The notes beneath the pieces were generated by a model. The model worked only from the letters and a program-made list of their open reading frames with translations, had not been told where the DNA came from and searched no databases. The position numbers and the translations under genes were made by a program. A stretch of DNA of 64,000 nucleotides from positions 372,001-436,000 of the forward strand of contig BEIE01000002.1 of the NCBI GenBank assembly GCA_002898255.1, read 5' to 3'. Positions 51,177 to 60,915 of the stretch are shown one piece after another (within the stretch, counting starts at the first letter, position 1; every line of letters begins with the position of its first letter). Source of the stretch: a bacterium HR28 (lineage in GTDB: Bacteria > Chloroflexota > Chloroflexia > Thermomicrobiales > Thermomicrobiaceae).

Positions 51177-51951
51177 GGCTAGCGCTCCCCACCATCTCGG
51201 CAATCGTTGCTGCAGCCTGGCGGTAGGCAGCGGCGAGCGGCGAGCGTGGCTGATACTGCAGGATCGAGGTGTGCTCAGCCACCGCCTCGGCCCCTTTGAC
51301 CGAGAGCGGGATGCTCGGCAGGAGCGGAAGTTCCGGGAAGCGCTCCTGGAGTGTGGCTAACATGTCGGCGACCAGGCGGGAGGAGTGGTGCACCTTTGTC
51401 GGAAGGAACCCGAGGACAGTGAGACGAGGGTTGAGGCGGCGTACCCGGTTGACCGTCTCGAAGAGGCGGCGCAGTACCATGAGCGAGAGCGGGTGCGGCT
51501 CAATCGGGATGACGAGTGCGGTCGCCGCAACCAGGATGTTCACGCTCAGGATATTGAGGGCAGGAGGGCTATCGATCAAGACATAGTCGTAGGGAAGCGG
51601 TTCCGCCGCGGCGAGTGCGTGGGCGAGACGACGCTCACGTTCGAGCGCATTGAGGAGCTCCAGCTCGGCTGCAGCGAGGTCAGGGTGACTGGGGACAAGG
51701 TCGAGGCCAGCGATACGTGTCGGCACCACGACCTCGGCGAGCGGAAGTGGCTCCTCCACGAGGAGGTCATAGACCGAGCTCTCCAAACGGGCAACGTCGA
51801 TCCCGAGCGCCATCGTGAGACTCGCCTGGGGGTCAAGGTCAAGCGCGAGCACACGGCAGCCCCGTTCAGCCAACGCCGCGCCGACATTGAGGGTGCTGGT
51901 CGTCTTGGCCGTTCCGCCCTTCTGGTTAAAGAAGGCAATCACTGGGGTCAT
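51169..51951 (-). CDS. parA: ParA/Soj-like partition ATPase
   Basis: This 260-residue protein has a deviant Walker A QKGGTAKTT (10-18) with the signature Lys11, Walker A' ALDLDPQASLTMALG and Walker B YVLIDSPPALN. It lacks an N-terminal DNA-binding extension, like chromosomal Soj and small plasmid ParA forms. It moves ParB-bound DNA. ATG 51951 follows GGGGGCTC. The two genes form an operon. Whether the replicon is a chromosome or megaplasmid cannot be told. Confidence 0.93.
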   Translation of the reverse strand: MTPVIAFFNQKGGTAKTTSTLNVGAALAERGCRVLALDLDPQASLTMALGIDVARLESSVYDLLVEEPLPLAEVVVPTRIAGLDLVPSHPDLAAAELELLNALERERRLAHALAAAEPLPYDYVLIDSPPALNILSVNILVAATALVIPIEPHPLSLMVLRRLFETVNRVRRLNPRLTVLGFLPTKVHHSSRLVADMLATLQERFPELPLLPSIPLSVKGAEAVAEHTSILQYQPRSPLAAAYRQAAATIAEMVGSASRV

Positions 51952-53514
51952 GCCGAGCCCCCACGCTGTACGGACACCCGCAGAGGAAGGCTACCAGAGG
52001 GAGCACGAGGTGTCCAGGGGGCACAGCGCGGAATTGGACAGCCCCGGGGACGAGCCTGCCCGGAGTCTCGGTTTGAACGGTCGTCACTACGGAAGCGGGG
52101 CTCGTCGACGACAGGATCGCAGCCCGCGATCGAACGGTTGCCCGCCGTGCGTCTTGCTTGTGGAGAGTGGACAGGGACAAGCGCCAGGTCCCCTTCTCAG
52201 AGGTTGACCTAGGCCCAGAGCGGGGAATACGAACCGCTCGCGCCGCCAGCTATGCCATTCACGCACAGCTGATCACTGGATCAGCATCGCGATCGGTAGG
52301 TCGCCAGTACCAAAACCAGGGGGAAAAGCAGCTGATGACCACAGTGGAGAGCACGAGGGTCAGGAGCTGAACTACCATGCCGCACATATTGCGCTCTAGG
52401 ACTCGCAGAACGCCAATCGAGCGAGACTTCGTCTCCTTCGCGACCACTGAGAACAATGAAGGAGACGGAAGACAACAATCAGAGTCCACCACGAATAGCC
52501 TTGACAAATATGGCTACATCATCTCAGAACACGCAACCGATGGTATTCTGAACTAGCCAGGAAGATCAAAAAGGCCTCAAGGTACCCCCGAAGAGCCTCC
52601 AGAGAGAGCCCCACTATGGGCACTACCGGTACCGATCTCGCCTCAGACGACGGTTCTGGCTGACACACCCCCTTGGCCCCAGGAAGTCAATCAATCGCCG
52701 GACATTGCTGGGCCGAGTGCGGCCTTATGGGATCCGTGCAGGATACCATTCGCAGGCCCGTGCACAGTACTCGAGTTCCGAGCGATGGCAGAGAGATGTC
52801 CGAATCGAACAAGCTGGGGCACTAACTCGAGGTACGCCGTCAGTGTCGCGTGCAAGGCCTGAGAGTCGAGTCTAACCGACCCTTCAGGGGCAAAGAGCTT
52901 CCCCGCGTAGGCGAGTGGAATCTCATACCCGTCTGAGCCATCGGCAGTGCTCAAGGTAGTAATAGTGGTAATCGCCCCCCGGAGAAACCGGGACACTCCT
53001 CGCAAAAGGCGACCGTGACGAGGACATCAGCCACTGTCTGTCCAACACCTCCCACTATCGTTGCCCGTGCCACGCCAAGCGCCGCCAGAAGAGATCCTCC
53101 ACTCAGACTTCAAGCCGACCGTGCACTGCCGTGGCACTGGTCCCTCCAGAAACGCAAGGAGCATTAGCGAAGAGGACGCCACAGGCAAACTGAAGTTACA
53201 GGAGCGCGTCCCTGCGCAGATACCAACGGCAGTTCAGTATCGTTCAGCGAGTCGCAGAAGGACGAGTATCTCCCCGGAGATGGAACCAAGGTCGGCCGAA
53301 ATGGCCAACTCTGCAATAGCGCACCGGCACCGTACTCCTTGGGAAAATCACTGATAGGTAAGCAGGCGGAACGAGAATCGTTACGGTTTGCTTCGCGTCA
53401 AGCGGGAGCAGGATTCAACCACCACGCAACACGCCTTGCAGTAGCTGGAGGAATCCTGCTCCTCACAGTGTTCGCCCGATGCGCCGACGAATTCCTACAG
53501 GTTTGATCCGGTAC
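51952..53514. other. 1.56-kb gene-poor region upstream of parAB
   Basis: Composition here looks less GC-rich than the flanks and no frame shows a known domain. It contains a 7-base inverted repeat GCTGATC / GATCAGC at 52268-52285 and GATCGC / GCGATC at 52115-52131. A TTGACA box is at 52501 without a good partner. A possible decayed gene is listed separately. A partition site, origin or relic of insertion could lie here; I cannot show which. Confidence 0.45.
52691..53100 (-). pseudogene. possible decayed gene of unknown family
   Basis: Two minus-strand frames join end to end across a GGGGGG run near 52980. The first reads ALGVARATIVGGVGQTVADV and the second AITTITTLSTADGSDGYEIP then LTAYLELVPQLVRFGHLS. 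Each looks protein-like, and a 1-base shift would join them. There is no recognisable family, and a stop lies just before the first part. It may be a frameshifted gene or chance. Confidence 0.25.
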
Positions 53515-54831
53515 TTAGGCTGGTGCTGTCCCGCTAGGGAGCAACACCGCGTCCAATGCTGCAGCGAAGATCTCGAGCGTGCGCGCTACGTCTTCCTCCG
53601 TATGCGCAAGCGAGACATAGAACTTCTCACCAGGGTTGACAAAGAGTCCACGCTCCAGACAGGCCAGACCGAAACGCACGGCGAGCTCTCGGTCGGCACG
53701 CAGCATACCGGCGTAGTCCCGTGGTTCGTCTTCGGCGAAGACGACCTGGAAGACCGGACCATCACCGATGACACGCAGCGGCACCCCCCGCGCTGCAGCC
53801 AGTTCGCGGAGGCCAGCCTTGAGTTGATCGGTGATCCGGTAGAGGTACTCGTAAACGCCGGGCTGGCGGAGCACTGAGAGGGTCGCCAGGCCCGCCGCTG
53901 CTGCGAGTGGGTTGCCGTTGAGCGTCCCGCTCAAATGCGCGACCGACTCGCCACGCCCCTTGCGCGCAAAATCCGTGACGCTCATGATCTCGCGCCGACC
54001 AACAACCGCGGCGAGCGGATAGCCGCCACTCAGCGCCTTCCCGAAGGTGGCGAGGTCGGGCACGACGCCGTAGCGCTCCTGCGCACCCCCGTAAGCAAGC
54101 CGAAAGCCGGTCACAACCTCGTCGAAGATCAAGAGGATGCCGTACCGCTGTGTGAGCTCTCGCAACCCGGAGAGGAAGCCAGGAGCCGGCGGCAGAGCGC
54201 GCTGCAACGGCTCGCAGATGACCGCAGCGAGCTCTGCCGCATGCGTCTCGATCAGCTGCCGCGTGACATCAAGGTCGTTCCAGCGCGAGACAAGGACCGT
54301 CTCAGCCACCTGGGGTGGAATTCCGGCCGAGTCCGGACGCGGCGTGGGGAAGTCCGAGGGCTCTGGCGGGAAAGCACTCATGAGGGCATAGTCGTGCACA
54401 CCATGGAAGCCGCCCTCAAACTTCAGGATCTTCGTGCGGCCGGTGTACGCACGCGCGATGCGCAGCGCGTGAAAGGTCGCCTCTGATCCTGTTGACACGA
54501 ACTTGACCATCTCCGCACAGGGGACGGCCCGGATGATCTCTTCTGCCAGCTCGATGGCAGCAGGCGTGAGGGTGTAGAACGTCGACCCGAGCGCTGCCTG
54601 GCGCGAGACGGCCTCGACGACTGCCGGATGCGCATGTCCAAGGATGAGTGGACCAGAGCCGAGTACGTAATCGATGTACTCGCGACCGTCCACATCAACG
54701 ACTCGGCTTCCCAAACCATGAGAGAGGACAACAGCATGTGTCTCAGGAAGGACGAAGCTTGTCACTGCGCCACCGAGCGCAGTGCGTCCCCGGCGGAGCC
54801 ACTCCTCATGTGCTGCACTACGCGTTCTCAC
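53515..54831 (-). CDS. class III aminotransferase, glutamate-1-semialdehyde aminomutase-like
   Basis: This 438-residue PLP enzyme has LGHAHPAVVEAV, STGSEATFHALRIARAYTGR, FDEVVTGFR and the cofactor Lys in FGKALSGGYPLAAVVG. These are typical of HemL and related transaminases. HemL makes 5-aminolevulinate; no other haem genes are in the window, and close paralogues act on other amines. GTG 54831 overlaps the end of the upstream Lrp-type gene by 14 bases. The regulator may control this enzyme in response to an amino acid. Confidence 0.85.
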   Translation of the reverse strand: MRTRSAAHEEWLRRGRTALGGAVTSFVLPETHAVVLSHGLGSRVVDVDGREYIDYVLGSGPLILGHAHPAVVEAVSRQAALGSTFYTLTPAAIELAEEIIRAVPCAEMVKFVSTGSEATFHALRIARAYTGRTKILKFEGGFHGVHDYALMSAFPPEPSDFPTPRPDSAGIPPQVAETVLVSRWNDLDVTRQLIETHAAELAAVICEPLQRALPPAPGFLSGLRELTQRYGILLIFDEVVTGFRLAYGGAQERYGVVPDLATFGKALSGGYPLAAVVGRREIMSVTDFARKGRGESVAHLSGTLNGNPLAAAAGLATLSVLRQPGVYEYLYRITDQLKAGLRELAAARGVPLRVIGDGPVFQVVFAEDEPRDYAGMLRADRELAVRFGLACLERGLFVNPGEKFYVSLAHTEEDVARTLEIFAAALDAVLLPSGTAPA

Positions 54832-55396
54832 CGCCGCCCGTTCCCGTCGCTGGGGTCACCGACGCCTCTGCTTGGCTCCGCGCTGCCCGACCACGCCGGC
54901 GCCGCCGGACGACACGCCGTCCGGTCGTCACCGCACCATCGGCAGGCAACGACCAGTTGTGCAACCACTTGAGCACCCGGGGAACAACGTAGGTCGTCGT
55001 CCCGACGACACCGGGTATGCGCTGCAGCTTCTCCGTGATGAAACGGTAAAGCGCATCAACAGAGGGCACGAACACCTGGATGCTGATGTCACGGTCGCCA
55101 GTCGTCAGACCGACGTAGGCGACTTCCTCCATGGCAACCAGTTGCTCAGCTACTTCCTCCAGCCGCCCTGGTTCGACTTCAAGGAAGATATCTGCAGTGA
55201 CATCGTAGCCAAGCGCTGCTGGGTTGACGATCGCGACCAGCTTGACGACGCCGTCCTGCACGAGCCGGTTGATGCGCGCCCGTACCGTTCGCTCGGCGAC
55301 GCCGAGCCGACGGGCGATCTCCGCACTCGGCATGCGGCTATCCTCCTGCAGGAGGCGGATGATCGAGCGGTCGAGGTCATCGATCGGGCGTACCAT
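54818..55396 (-). CDS. Lrp/AsnC family transcriptional regulator
   Basis: This 192-residue protein has the N-terminal AsnC helix-turn-helix (IDDLDRSIIRLLQEDSRM, then IARRLGVAERTVRARINRL) and a RAM domain with YVGLTTGDRDISIQVFVPS. After about residue 150 is a basic, Arg-rich tail of some 40 residues that standard Lrp proteins lack. ATG 55396 is in a GGGGAG context. It overlaps the aminotransferase gene and probably regulates it. Confidence 0.9.
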   Translation of the reverse strand: MVRPIDDLDRSIIRLLQEDSRMPSAEIARRLGVAERTVRARINRLVQDGVVKLVAIVNPAALGYDVTADIFLEVEPGRLEEVAEQLVAMEEVAYVGLTTGDRDISIQVFVPSVDALYRFITEKLQRIPGVVGTTTYVVPRVLKWLHNWSLPADGAVTTGRRVVRRRRRGRAARSQAEASVTPATGTGGGENA

Positions 55397-55569
55397 CGTT
55401 CCAGCGCTCCCCACTCCCTGGTCTTCGTTGACCAGCTTGCGCACCCTCTCGGTGCTCAGTCCGTACAGCAGTGCACCGTTGCCTGCTCGACTTCCCGGTT
55501 CTCGCCCCTCGCGAGTCGAGCGCCGGTTCCGTCAGCGGCGTGCCCTAGTATACACCGATTCCGTCGATC

Positions 55570-55947
55570 TCACCCCCTCCCACGATCGGAGAGCAGCACC
55601 GCCCGGCCAAGAATGAGCAGGACTCCTGCGACAAGTTCCACGCCGACAAGGAAGAAGACCCGTACCCATATCGCAATCACGATACCGGCCGTGACTGCGA
55701 TCAGGCTGGACAGGAAGGCTACCCACCCACGTCGGAAATTCAACGCTCCAGCCACGATGTGCAGAGCAGCAACCACCAATGCCGCGAGCATCGCGCGTGG
55801 CGCATCGCTGATCTGGAAACGGTAGGCAAGCGAGCTCCACACCAACCCGACCGCGATGAACCCGCTGCCCAGCAGAAGCCACGTCCCAGACACCCTCTGC
55901 TCTGGGCGTTCCGGTGTCTCCAATCGCGGTGACCATTTCCCGCTCAC
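55570..55947 (-). CDS. small four-helix membrane protein
   Basis: This 125-residue protein has four hydrophobic stretches: LLLGSGFIAVGLVWSSLAY, AMLAALVVAALHIVAGAL, WVAFLSSLIAVTAGIVIAI and VFFLVGVELVAGVLLILG. No family was recognised. GTG 55947 follows GAGGAGGGCAG and lies 9 bases after the agmatinase stop, so the two are co-transcribed. Confidence 0.75.
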   Translation of the reverse strand: MSGKWSPRLETPERPEQRVSGTWLLLGSGFIAVGLVWSSLAYRFQISDAPRAMLAALVVAALHIVAGALNFRRGWVAFLSSLIAVTAGIVIAIWVRVFFLVGVELVAGVLLILGRAVLLSDRGRG

Positions 55948-55956
55948 CTGCCCTCC

Positions 55957-56937
55957 TCACGTCTCGTCGAACTGCCCTGCGTGTGCCATGGCACCAATTG
56001 CGACAAGCAAGAGCCGCACCGCATGCGCCAATGTCACTCCACTGGGATCCCGCGCCGGAGCGAGCTCAACGAGATCAATCCCAACGACCCGACCACGCCG
56101 CGCTACACCGCAGAGAAGGTCGAACACCTGCCAGTAGGTAAGCCCGCCTGGCGCCGGCGCATTGACACCCGGCATAAACGCGGGATCGATCCCGTCCGCA
56201 TCGATCGTGACGTAGTAGCCGTCCGCCGCTGGGAGCCGCTCCAGAACCCACGCGACGCCCCGCTCGTGCACGACACGGGCTGGAACGAGGACGCTTCCCC
56301 AGGCCCGAGCTGCCGCAAACTCCTCAGCACGCCCACTCCCAGCACCGCGCAGTCCCACCTGGAGCATGGCACGCACCGCTGGGAGTTCGCTCACTCGGCG
56401 CATCGGACTCGAGTACCCTTCGCGAACACCATTGACTTCGTCGCGCCAGTCAAGATGCGCATCGATTTGAACGACACAGAGCGAGCGAAAGCCGCGGTAG
56501 GCGCGCAATACCGGTATCGTGACTGCGTGGTCACCTCCCAGAACAATCGGGACTGTTCCACTGTCGAGCAGATAGGAGATTGCACCAGTGATCCGAGAAA
56601 GATTCCCCGCATGGTCACCGGGGAGAAGCATGACATCCCCGGCATCGGCCAACGAAAGTGCCCGGCCGGCAAAGAGATCACCCTCGAAATCAACGTCGTA
56701 GTTCCGGTAATACGGCTGAAAAGCCAGCGATGCCGCACGGAACGCCGCTGGCGCAGCTGCCGAGGGAAGCTCTGGGCCACTTCCGGTGTAGGGCACACCA
56801 TAGGGCACACCAAGAAAAGCGAGCTGTGGCGGCTGCTGCAACTCGTCGAGGCGGGGAAGTCCGAGAACAGTGGGACAACCGGCTTGAACCGGGAGAATCG
56901 ACACCTCGGAGCGGCCTACCTCGTACTGCTCTCGCAT
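55957..56937 (-). CDS. arginase/agmatinase family ureohydrolase
   Basis: This 326-residue protein has the dinuclear manganese motifs GGDHAVT (His137), DAHLDW (Asp159, His161, Asp163) and DADGIDP. The family cleaves guanidino or amidino groups from arginine, agmatine or formiminoglutamate, releasing urea or formamide. The subgroup is not resolved. The frame runs 180 codons further upstream, antisense to a phosphodiesterase gene, but without homology. ATG 56937 is the best start by length, although its ribosome binding site is weak. Confidence 0.85.
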   Translation of the reverse strand: MREQYEVGRSEVSILPVQAGCPTVLGLPRLDELQQPPQLAFLGVPYGVPYTGSGPELPSAAAPAAFRAASLAFQPYYRNYDVDFEGDLFAGRALSLADAGDVMLLPGDHAGNLSRITGAISYLLDSGTVPIVLGGDHAVTIPVLRAYRGFRSLCVVQIDAHLDWRDEVNGVREGYSSPMRRVSELPAVRAMLQVGLRGAGSGRAEEFAAARAWGSVLVPARVVHERGVAWVLERLPAADGYYVTIDADGIDPAFMPGVNAPAPGGLTYWQVFDLLCGVARRGRVVGIDLVELAPARDPSGVTLAHAVRLLLVAIGAMAHAGQFDET

Positions 56938-57084
56938 CGACACCGCCGCGCAACGTTTCACTTCTCGAGCATTGTGACGCGTGCGCAGCCTCCCGTCAAG
57001 CCGATCTCGGTATACTCGGCTCGCCCAAAGGAACGGAGAACGCAACGCAGGAGGAGAATCGGGGTGGGAAGGAGAGGGGAAACC

Positions 57085-58344
57085 ATGGAAAGCAGAGAGA
57101 AGGCAGTGCAACTGGTACGGGAGCGGACACGTTTCTCGCCAGAGCGACCGAGCTGGGTGCGGCCAAGCTACGAGGGGCTTGGGATCGTCAATCTCCCCTG
57201 GTCGATTCTGACAACGCTCGGCGCCATGCCTGGTGGTACACCGGTCTCGGATGACCTCTGGCCATCGCATCTCACCCAAGGGGTGGAGGCGGTGCTGCTC
57301 ATCATCATCGACGGCCTCGGGTACGAGCGTCTTGAGCGGGCAATGGCAGACGGCGAGGTGCCGGGGCTCGCACGCCTCGCGCAGGAAGGGGTGCTCTTTC
57401 CACTGACTTCCGTCCTTCCTTCGACCACCGTCGCTGCGCTCACGGCACTGGCCACCGGTGAGCCACCGGCTCGGCACGGCCTCATCGGCTTCACTGCATT
57501 TCTCCGCGAGTTCGGCATGCTCTCCAACTTGCTGTTCTGGTCGCCGCTTGGGCGCTTCCCAAGCTATGCCAACGCTGGACTCGAGCCTCGCCAGTTTCTC
57601 CCAGTACCAACGATCGCCGAACGTGCTGCTTCTGTTGGCATCCGCTCAACAGTGGTGAGCCCCGAGGCCTTTCGTGACACGCCTTTGACAAAGATGCAGA
57701 CGGCGGGAGCAGAGTTTCGCGGCTACCGCACGGCCGGCGAGTTCGTCGCCCACGCCCACGCCGCTCTGGCGCAGCCAGGCCGCCAACTCGTCACGCTCTA
57801 TTGGGACAGTCTGGACACACTCGGGCACTTTGCTGGCCCAGAGTCAGCCGCCTGGCAAATAGAACTCCGCCAGCTCGATCGGCTCATTGCGGAGGAACTC
57901 ATCGCCCGCCTGCCACGTCGCAACGTGCTGGTTGTCCTGACTGCCGATCACGGGATGGTACCGCTTGATCCGACACGGCAACGTCCGTTATCTGACCCCA
58001 CGCTCCTTGCGCATTTGGCCTTGCCGCCGGCCGGGGAACGGCGTGCTGTCTACCTTCACCCCTTGCCGGGAAGAGCGGCAGACGTTCTGGAACGCGTGCG
58101 GCAGCTCGCTGCAGACGACGGCGTCATCCTGGCAGGCTCCGAGCTGCTCGAGGAAGGATTGTTCGGCCCACCGCCGTACCACCCGGAGGCACAGTACCGC
58201 GTCGGCGAGCTTGTGCTCTTGGCCGTAGGGGCAGCCAGCTTTCCCTGGGACCCGCCCGGCGCGCAACTGCGGCCATTCTTCGGTGCGCATGCCAGCTTGG
58301 AGTCCGCCGAACAGCTCGTGCCGTGTCTTCTTTGGCGTCCGTAG
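57085..58344 (+). CDS. alkaline phosphatase superfamily nucleotide pyrophosphatase/phosphodiesterase-like
   Basis: This 419-residue protein has the type I phosphodiesterase fold: LLIIIDGLGYERL near residue 71 for metal binding, the nucleophile Thr in LPSTTVAALTALATGEPP, DSLDTLGHFAGPE and TADHGMV. No signal peptide is present, so it is cytoplasmic. Substrates in the family range from nucleotides to phosphonates and lipids. ATG 57085 follows GGAAGGAGAGGGG. It is divergent from the agmatinase gene with about 150 bases between. Its frame is open a further 368 codons upstream, antisense to agmatinase, without homology. Confidence 0.88.
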   Translation: MESREKAVQLVRERTRFSPERPSWVRPSYEGLGIVNLPWSILTTLGAMPGGTPVSDDLWPSHLTQGVEAVLLIIIDGLGYERLERAMADGEVPGLARLAQEGVLFPLTSVLPSTTVAALTALATGEPPARHGLIGFTAFLREFGMLSNLLFWSPLGRFPSYANAGLEPRQFLPVPTIAERAASVGIRSTVVSPEAFRDTPLTKMQTAGAEFRGYRTAGEFVAHAHAALAQPGRQLVTLYWDSLDTLGHFAGPESAAWQIELRQLDRLIAEELIARLPRRNVLVVLTADHGMVPLDPTRQRPLSDPTLLAHLALPPAGERRAVYLHPLPGRAADVLERVRQLAADDGVILAGSELLEEGLFGPPPYHPEAQYRVGELVLLAVGAASFPWDPPGAQLRPFFGAHASLESAEQLVPCLLWRP

Positions 58345-58354
58345 TCGTCATCCT

Positions 58355-59638
58355 TCACGTTTGGAGCCAGATCATCAGCGTGCCAATCAGCAACATTGGC
58401 GGAACAACAAGAAGGCCAAGGAAGAGATACTGCCGTAGCGATACAGTAATCCCGTAGCGGCGTAGCTGTAAGACCCAGAGTATTGTCGCCAACGAACCGA
58501 CGGTGGTGACATTTGGGCCGAGGTCGGCCCCAAGGACGGTCGCGTACTGCAGTGCTTGGAGCTGCGAAGCAGGAAGCCCGGCATCAGAGAGCGTCGCCCG
58601 CATCACCAGCGCCATCGGGACGTTGTTGATGAGATTGGAACCAAGTGCTGCACCAAAGGCGGTCACCAGGATAGCTCGGAAGGACGATCCCTCACCAAGG
58701 GCCAGGAGCAGAGCACCGAACCGCTCTGTAATGGCGAGCTCATGAAGCCCCTGGACAATGACCACCATGCCAGTGAGGAAACCAAAGAGTGACCAGGAAA
58801 TGCCTCGCCGCAGGGTGCTCCAGGTAAGCGTGCCGGTTGCCCAAGCAAGGAGTCCAAGCGTCAGTGCGCCACTGACGGCAACCAGACCAAGCGGAAGGCG
58901 CATCCACGATCCGAGCACATAGGCCAGAGCAAGACCAACAAGACCAATCAGCATGCGGTGCGCAACGGATCGGTCGTTCGGCAGCACAACGCGCCAACGC
59001 GCGGGGTCATAGTGTCCGCGCAGATCATCACGGAACCACCAGGCGAAGACCAGGTAGTTGGTGGCACTCGCGAGTACGCCTGGGACGAACAGGAAGCGGA
59101 GGAAGAGTGCTAAGTCGATCTGTTCGCCTAAAACGAGGACGTTGATCGGATTGCTTACCGGGAGCAAGAACGACGCGGTATCGGCAATGAAGGTGGTCGC
59201 AAAGAGGAATGGCATTGGTGGGAGGTCAAGTCCGAGCACGAGCGTGGCGACCACTGGAGTCAGAAGGATGGCAGTTGCATCGTTGGAGAGTACTGCCGTC
59301 ACCCCCACACCGATTGCAAAGACTGCTGCATACAGACGCCGCGTCGAGCCACCCGCCCACCGTACAGCGTATCCTGCGAGGAGACGAAAGACTCCTGCCT
59401 GTTCAGCGAGGGCAGCCGAGATCATCAGGCCGAGGAAGAAGAGGTACACGTTCCAGTCGTGAAGTACCGCTGTGACCGCCTGCTCGGGCCGAACGATGCC
59501 AGTGACCAGCATGGCAGCTGCGCCGAGCAGCGCTGCTTGCGCTTCCGAGATACGTGCTGGTCTCGCGAGAATCGCTCCCAGTGTCGCTGCGAAAATTCCG
59601 ATACCGAGGATGACCTGCACCACCCCACACCCTGCCAC
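58355..59638 (-). CDS. ArsB/NhaD-type anion permease
   Basis: This 427-residue membrane protein has about eleven hydrophobic segments and the ArsB-like VLSNDATAILLTP and GSNLINNVPMALV motifs. ArsB exports arsenite; the wider family moves Na+, sulfate or dicarboxylates. Length equals ArsB. The start may be GTG 59638, or a later GTG near 59620. It is convergent with the phosphodiesterase gene. The arsenate reductase-like gene is 47 kb away and no ArsR is nearby, so the arsenic role is only possible. Confidence 0.8.
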   Translation of the reverse strand: MAGCGVVQVILGIGIFAATLGAILARPARISEAQAALLGAAAMLVTGIVRPEQAVTAVLHDWNVYLFFLGLMISAALAEQAGVFRLLAGYAVRWAGGSTRRLYAAVFAIGVGVTAVLSNDATAILLTPVVATLVLGLDLPPMPFLFATTFIADTASFLLPVSNPINVLVLGEQIDLALFLRFLFVPGVLASATNYLVFAWWFRDDLRGHYDPARWRVVLPNDRSVAHRMLIGLVGLALAYVLGSWMRLPLGLVAVSGALTLGLLAWATGTLTWSTLRRGISWSLFGFLTGMVVIVQGLHELAITERFGALLLALGEGSSFRAILVTAFGAALGSNLINNVPMALVMRATLSDAGLPASQLQALQYATVLGADLGPNVTTVGSLATILWVLQLRRYGITVSLRQYLFLGLLVVPPMLLIGTLMIWLQT

Positions 59639-60172
59639 GCGAGCGGCAAGTGTAGCGCAGAAAAGCCAGGTGTAATACCCCAGTCGCTCTTTACAGTGGT
59701 GACCGAACTCGGCCGTTTCTCAGCCGCCATGACCCAACAGCATAGGCACCAATACCACCCGGAGTGCACACCCTACCCCCGCCTTTGTACACACGCCCGA
59801 CGCATAGGCCTTTTTCTCTCGGCTTGGGAATACCGCCCACCCTTCACGCCACTCTGTTGAGAACTCGAACGAGATTCATCGGTGTGTTCCTTGCGCGGGC
59901 AGAAGCACGAGGAGAATACGCACTACGACACGTGTTGGTCGAGGAAGAACGGTCTCTGCACTCTCAACAAATCCGTCGAACCCCTCTCAGGCGGTGCGCG
60001 ACGCCAGGAAGATGGTGAGCGGAGCAGCTGATGGGAAAGCGATCCATGGCCAGCGTGCCAGCTATGCTCCTCTGCCAGAGGGGAGTCTCACGCGCTGGCG
60101 ACGGAGTGTTCCACGATCCCAACGTGCTACACTCGCCTGCGCGAGGAAGTAGGGACGAACGGAGCATGAGGC
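59639..60172. other. intergenic region before the methyltransferase
   Basis: Frames in this 534-base gap are short and without homology. I found no RNA gene, terminator with a T-tract or clear promoter. Confidence 0.45.
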
Positions 60173-60775
60173 GTGGTGAGACCACAGGAACACCTGATCG
60201 CCGATGAGCGAGCTCGCCTTGTCCTTGACCGCCTGCACGAGCGCGACGCTGCGGAGCGTGCGGCTGGGCTACCACAAGAACTCCGCATCCGCGCACTCAC
60301 ACCGCCGACCGGCGCTTTCCTCTACGGGCTCATCCTTGCGCTCCGGCCACGACTCATCTTTGAGGCAGGATCGGCCGTGGGCTACTCGACGATCTGGCTT
60401 GCCTTGGCCGCCCGGACCTATGGTGGGCAGGTCATCGGGAGCGAGATCCGTCCGGAGCGAGTCCGGGAAGCGAATGCGAACCTAGCTGAAGCTGGACTGG
60501 ATGATGTGGCGACAGTGCTCGAGGGAGATGCAGCGGAACTCGTGCGGCGATTTGATGGTATCGGTCTCCTCTTTCTCGACGCTGAGAAGGACGATTACAG
60601 CCGACTGTTTCTTGCGGGAATTGACCGCGTGATCCCGGGTGGCCTCATCATCGCCGACAACGTGGTCTCACACGACTGTAGAGACTACCAGGAGCTCGTG
60701 CGCTCCCGTCCGGACGTCCACACGGTGACGATCCCCTTCGAGCGCGGCCTCGAGTGGACGGTCAAACGCTGGTAG
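60173..60775 (+). CDS. SAM-dependent O-methyltransferase, COMT-like class I
   Basis: This 200-residue protein has the SAM-binding motif FEAGSAVGYST near 64, the acidic IGSEIRPERVREA loop, LLFLDAEKDDY and IIADNVV, the typical order for O-methyltransferase family 3. Catechol-like hydroxyls are the usual acceptors, with a divalent metal bound at Asp135-Asp162-type sites. GTG 60173 or the adjacent GTG 60176 is the start. It is a single gene. Confidence 0.85.
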   Translation: MVRPQEHLIADERARLVLDRLHERDAAERAAGLPQELRIRALTPPTGAFLYGLILALRPRLIFEAGSAVGYSTIWLALAARTYGGQVIGSEIRPERVREANANLAEAGLDDVATVLEGDAAELVRRFDGIGLLFLDAEKDDYSRLFLAGIDRVIPGGLIIADNVVSHDCRDYQELVRSRPDVHTVTIPFERGLEWTVKRW

Positions 60776-60915
60776 TTTGTGTAGCGAGCCTCGGCACTGA
60801 GGGGGGTGCAGCGCTCGCCGTTGTCTTGAGTTGGTGCACACAGCGGTGCACTCTTCCCGCGATTGTCCGGCCGCGGTAGGATCGACCCCGTAATGGCAAG
60901 CGGTGAGGGGTAACG

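Noticed and set aside
52600-52760. Plus-strand reading with HYGHYRYRSRLRRRF and NRRTLLGRVRPYGIRA, faintly like an IS3-type transposase
   Set aside because: The similarity is to short Arg-rich stretches only. There is no DDE residue set, no terminal repeats and no continuous frame.
50190-53514. parS site near parAB
   Set aside because: No sequence close to the 16-bp TGTTTCACGTGAAACA consensus was seen by eye.
55981-57084. Long plus-strand open frame ahead of the phosphodiesterase
   Set aside because: It is antisense to the agmatinase gene, which has clear motifs. The translation has no domain, and a strong ribosome binding site precedes ATG 57085.
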